From NCBI GenBank assembly GCA_028869035.1, contig JAGWTL010000143.1, forward strand, positions 1 through 7,243: a DNA stretch of 7,243 nucleotides. The letters run 5' to 3'. Positions 5,993 through 7,243 of the stretch are shown in pieces (the stretch's first letter is position 1; each line of letters starts with the position of its first letter). Under the pieces are notes generated by a model. That model saw only the letters and a list, made by a program, of their open reading frames with translations. It had not been told where the DNA came from and searched no databases. Origin of the DNA: Burkholderiales bacterium. Lineage in GTDB: Bacteria; Pseudomonadota; Gammaproteobacteria; Burkholderiales; Burkholderiaceae_C. The translations under genes were made by a program, and so were the position numbers.

Positions 5993-6025
5993 ATGACACA
6001 GACTCTGCGAGAATGATTTTGTCAT
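5993..6025. promoter_or_regulatory. Inverted repeat ATGACA/TGTCAT in the divergent promoter region
   Basis: ATGACA at 5993-5998 and TGTCAT at 6020-6025 form a perfect 6-bp inverted repeat with 21 nt between the arms. They lie in the 60-bp gap between the YitT-like gene and the GGDEF gene. Each arm read in its own direction matches a -35 box at 5 of 6 positions (ATGACA against TTGACA), so the pair may be two face-to-face promoter elements or a regulator site. No convincing -10 box was found at the right distance on either strand. Confidence 0.3.
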
Positions 6026-6026
6026 C

Positions 6027-6030
6027 GGAG
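6027..6030 (+). promoter_or_regulatory. Ribosome binding site of the CHASE-GGDEF gene
   Basis: GGAG lies 8 nt before the ATG at 6039 and supports that start. Confidence 0.5.
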
Positions 6031-6038
6031 TCTTTCCC

Positions 6039-7243
6039 ATGCGGTTTTCGAGTCGGACCTTTCTGTCCAGACATGCCGTGGCGTTGCTCAGCGCCTTGAT
6101 CGTTCTGGTCTTGCTGCAGGTCGCGGGCGAGGTGGTGCTGCGTTCCTTGCTGCAGGATCGTGCGAGCAAGCGCCAGTTCGAGATCCTGTCCTACGCGACG
6201 GGTCTGCGTGTGCGCCTGGAGCGTGAGCTCGGCGCCTTGCTCAATCTCAACAACGGCCTGGCCGCCTACTTGGCCGTGCGCAACAGCACCATGGAGGCAC
6301 ACGAGGTCCGGGCCATCCTCGCCGAGATCTATCGCAGCAGCCACCATGTGCGCAACTTTGGCGTCGCCGTGGGCTACCGTGTGCTGTACGTGCACCCGCT
6401 GGAGGGCAATGAACGCGCCATCGGCCTCTACTATCCTGACTTGCCCGGGCAGTGGCCTTTGGTCGAAAAGGTCACCAGCAGCGGTCAGGCCGCCTTGGCA
6501 GGTCCTGTGGCGCTGGCCCAGGGCGGGCGCGGAATGATCTACCGCATGCCCATCATGATCGAAGGGCGCTACTGGGGCCTGCTGTCCACGGTGATCGACT
6601 CCGACTCGCTGTTCCATATGGTGCAGGCCGAGGTGGCCGACGAGCATTACGATTTTGCCATTCGCGGTCGCGACGGCATGGGCCTGGAGGGCGGGCCGGT
6701 CTGGGGAGAGCTGGCCCTGTTCGATGCACCCGACATCCTGGTTCAGGAGATCGAGGTGCCCGGCGGGCGCTGGGCGATCGCGGTGCGCTCCCTGCGGGCC
6801 GACAACACGGGTCTGCTGCGCTGGTCCCTGCGCGGTGGCGCCGGCCTGGCCGGCCTGGGGGTGGCGGCCATGCTCTTCCTGTTGATCCGCAGCCGCGGCC
6901 AGATGGCGCGGCGCGCCATGTACGACGATCTCACGCGTCTGCCCAATCGCCGGCTGTTCGAAGACCGTGCGCTGATGGCCTTTTCGCGCCAGCAGCGGCA
7001 CACGGCCCAGCTGTGCGCCCTGCTGTTTATGGACCTCGACGACTTCAAGGCGGTCAACGACCAGCATGGCCACAAGGCCGGCGATGCGGTGCTCGTGACC
7101 GTGGCCGCCCGCGCCCAGGCTGTCGTGCGGCAGAATGACACGGTGGCGCGCTGGGGCGGCGACGAGTTCATCGTGCTGCTGGAGAACATCTCGGCCGACA
7201 GGCTGGAAATCATTGCCCGGCGCCTGCGCATTTCCATCCAGGA
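6039..7243 (+). CDS. CHASE-GGDEF diguanylate cyclase, 3' end beyond the window
   Basis: The frame is open from ATG 6039 to the window edge, giving 401 residues without a stop. It is a membrane-bound sensor that makes c-di-GMP from two GTP. Residues 13-34 form the first membrane segment. About 50-200 form a periplasmic CHASE-type sensor, with the typical NFGVAVGYRVLYVHPLEGNE (106-125), SSGQAALAGPVAL and RMPIM stretches. About 264-283 form the second membrane segment, and the GGDEF domain starts near YDDLTRLPNRRLF (295-307). Metal-binding D332 (FMDLDDFK) and an intact GGDEF signature at 373-377 predict an active cyclase. R364-Q-N-D367, five residues before it, is the RxxD inhibitory site. The CHASE ligand is unknown. 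More domains, such as EAL, may follow past the edge. The gene is divergent from the YitT-like gene. Confidence 0.93.
   Translation, partial: MRFSSRTFLSRHAVALLSALIVLVLLQVAGEVVLRSLLQDRASKRQFEILSYATGLRVRLERELGALLNLNNGLAAYLAVRNSTMEAHEVRAILAEIYRSSHHVRNFGVAVGYRVLYVHPLEGNERAIGLYYPDLPGQWPLVEKVTSSGQAALAGPVALAQGGRGMIYRMPIMIEGRYWGLLSTVIDSDSLFHMVQAEVADEHYDFAIRGRDGMGLEGGPVWGELALFDAPDILVQEIEVPGGRWAIAVRSLRADNTGLLRWSLRGGAGLAGLGVAAMLFLLIRSRGQMARRAMYDDLTRLPNRRLFEDRALMAFSRQQRHTAQLCALLFMDLDDFKAVNDQHGHKAGDAVLVTVAARAQAVVRQNDTVARWGGDEFIVLLENISADRLEIIARRLRISIQ

Noticed and set aside
4926..5996. Long plus-strand frame (about 356 codons) opposite the aldehyde dehydrogenase
   Set aside because: It is low-complexity and rich in His, Gln, Ala and Gly, typical of the antisense of GC-rich coding DNA. 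It lies opposite a complete, motif-intact dehydrogenase.
5979..7073. Minus-strand frame running from 7073 into the YitT-like gene, suggesting a large fusion protein
   Set aside because: The part beyond 5978 is antisense to the CHASE-GGDEF gene and has shadow-type composition (His/Gln-rich). The GGDEF frame on the plus strand carries unmistakable motifs.

Overview
The window looks like chromosomal DNA from a beta-proteobacterium of the order Burkholderiales, probably a Comamonadaceae member (Comamonas/Delftia/Acidovorax-like). The reasons are the GC-rich coding DNA, an orphan Bug/TctC-type solute-binding protein (a family greatly expanded in that order), and the style of the aldehyde dehydrogenase, YitT-like and CHASE-GGDEF proteins. 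The genus is inferred from family knowledge, not from any search. No mobile element, CRISPR array, tRNA or rRNA was seen.

Left half (about 1-3969): a small catabolic module for an unidentified organic acid. A candidate sigma70-type promoter carrying a perfect 8-bp inverted repeat (24-63) precedes a D-2-hydroxyacid dehydrogenase (84-1073). This gene overlaps by 4 nt a periplasmic Bug/TctC binding protein (1070-2038). Facing them is a GntR/UTRA regulator (2072-2791, minus strand). Only 20 bp separate its start from that of a divergent mandelate racemase/muconate lactonizing family enzyme (2812-3969). A plausible reading is that the Bug protein binds an external carboxylate, the enolase-superfamily enzyme racemises, epimerises or dehydrates it, the dehydrogenase interconverts a 2-hydroxy and a 2-keto acid, and the GntR protein senses a pathway ligand.

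A 110-bp non-coding gap (3970-4079) separates this module from a slightly more GC-rich right half with different functions. On the minus strand, a shortened YitT-family membrane protein (5541-5978) and a coniferyl-aldehyde-dehydrogenase-like enzyme (4080-5516) form a likely two-gene operon. Divergent from them, after a 60-bp intergenic region with an ATGACA/TGTCAT inverted repeat, runs a CHASE-GGDEF diguanylate cyclase (from 6039) that is cut off by the end of the window.

The points most worth a second look are: the inverted repeat over the putative first promoter; the unassigned substrate of the acid-catabolism module; the very tight divergent start region of the GntR and racemase-family genes; and the YitT-like protein, which appears to lack its N-terminal transmembrane portion. 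I found no convincing evidence of an entirely new type of system.
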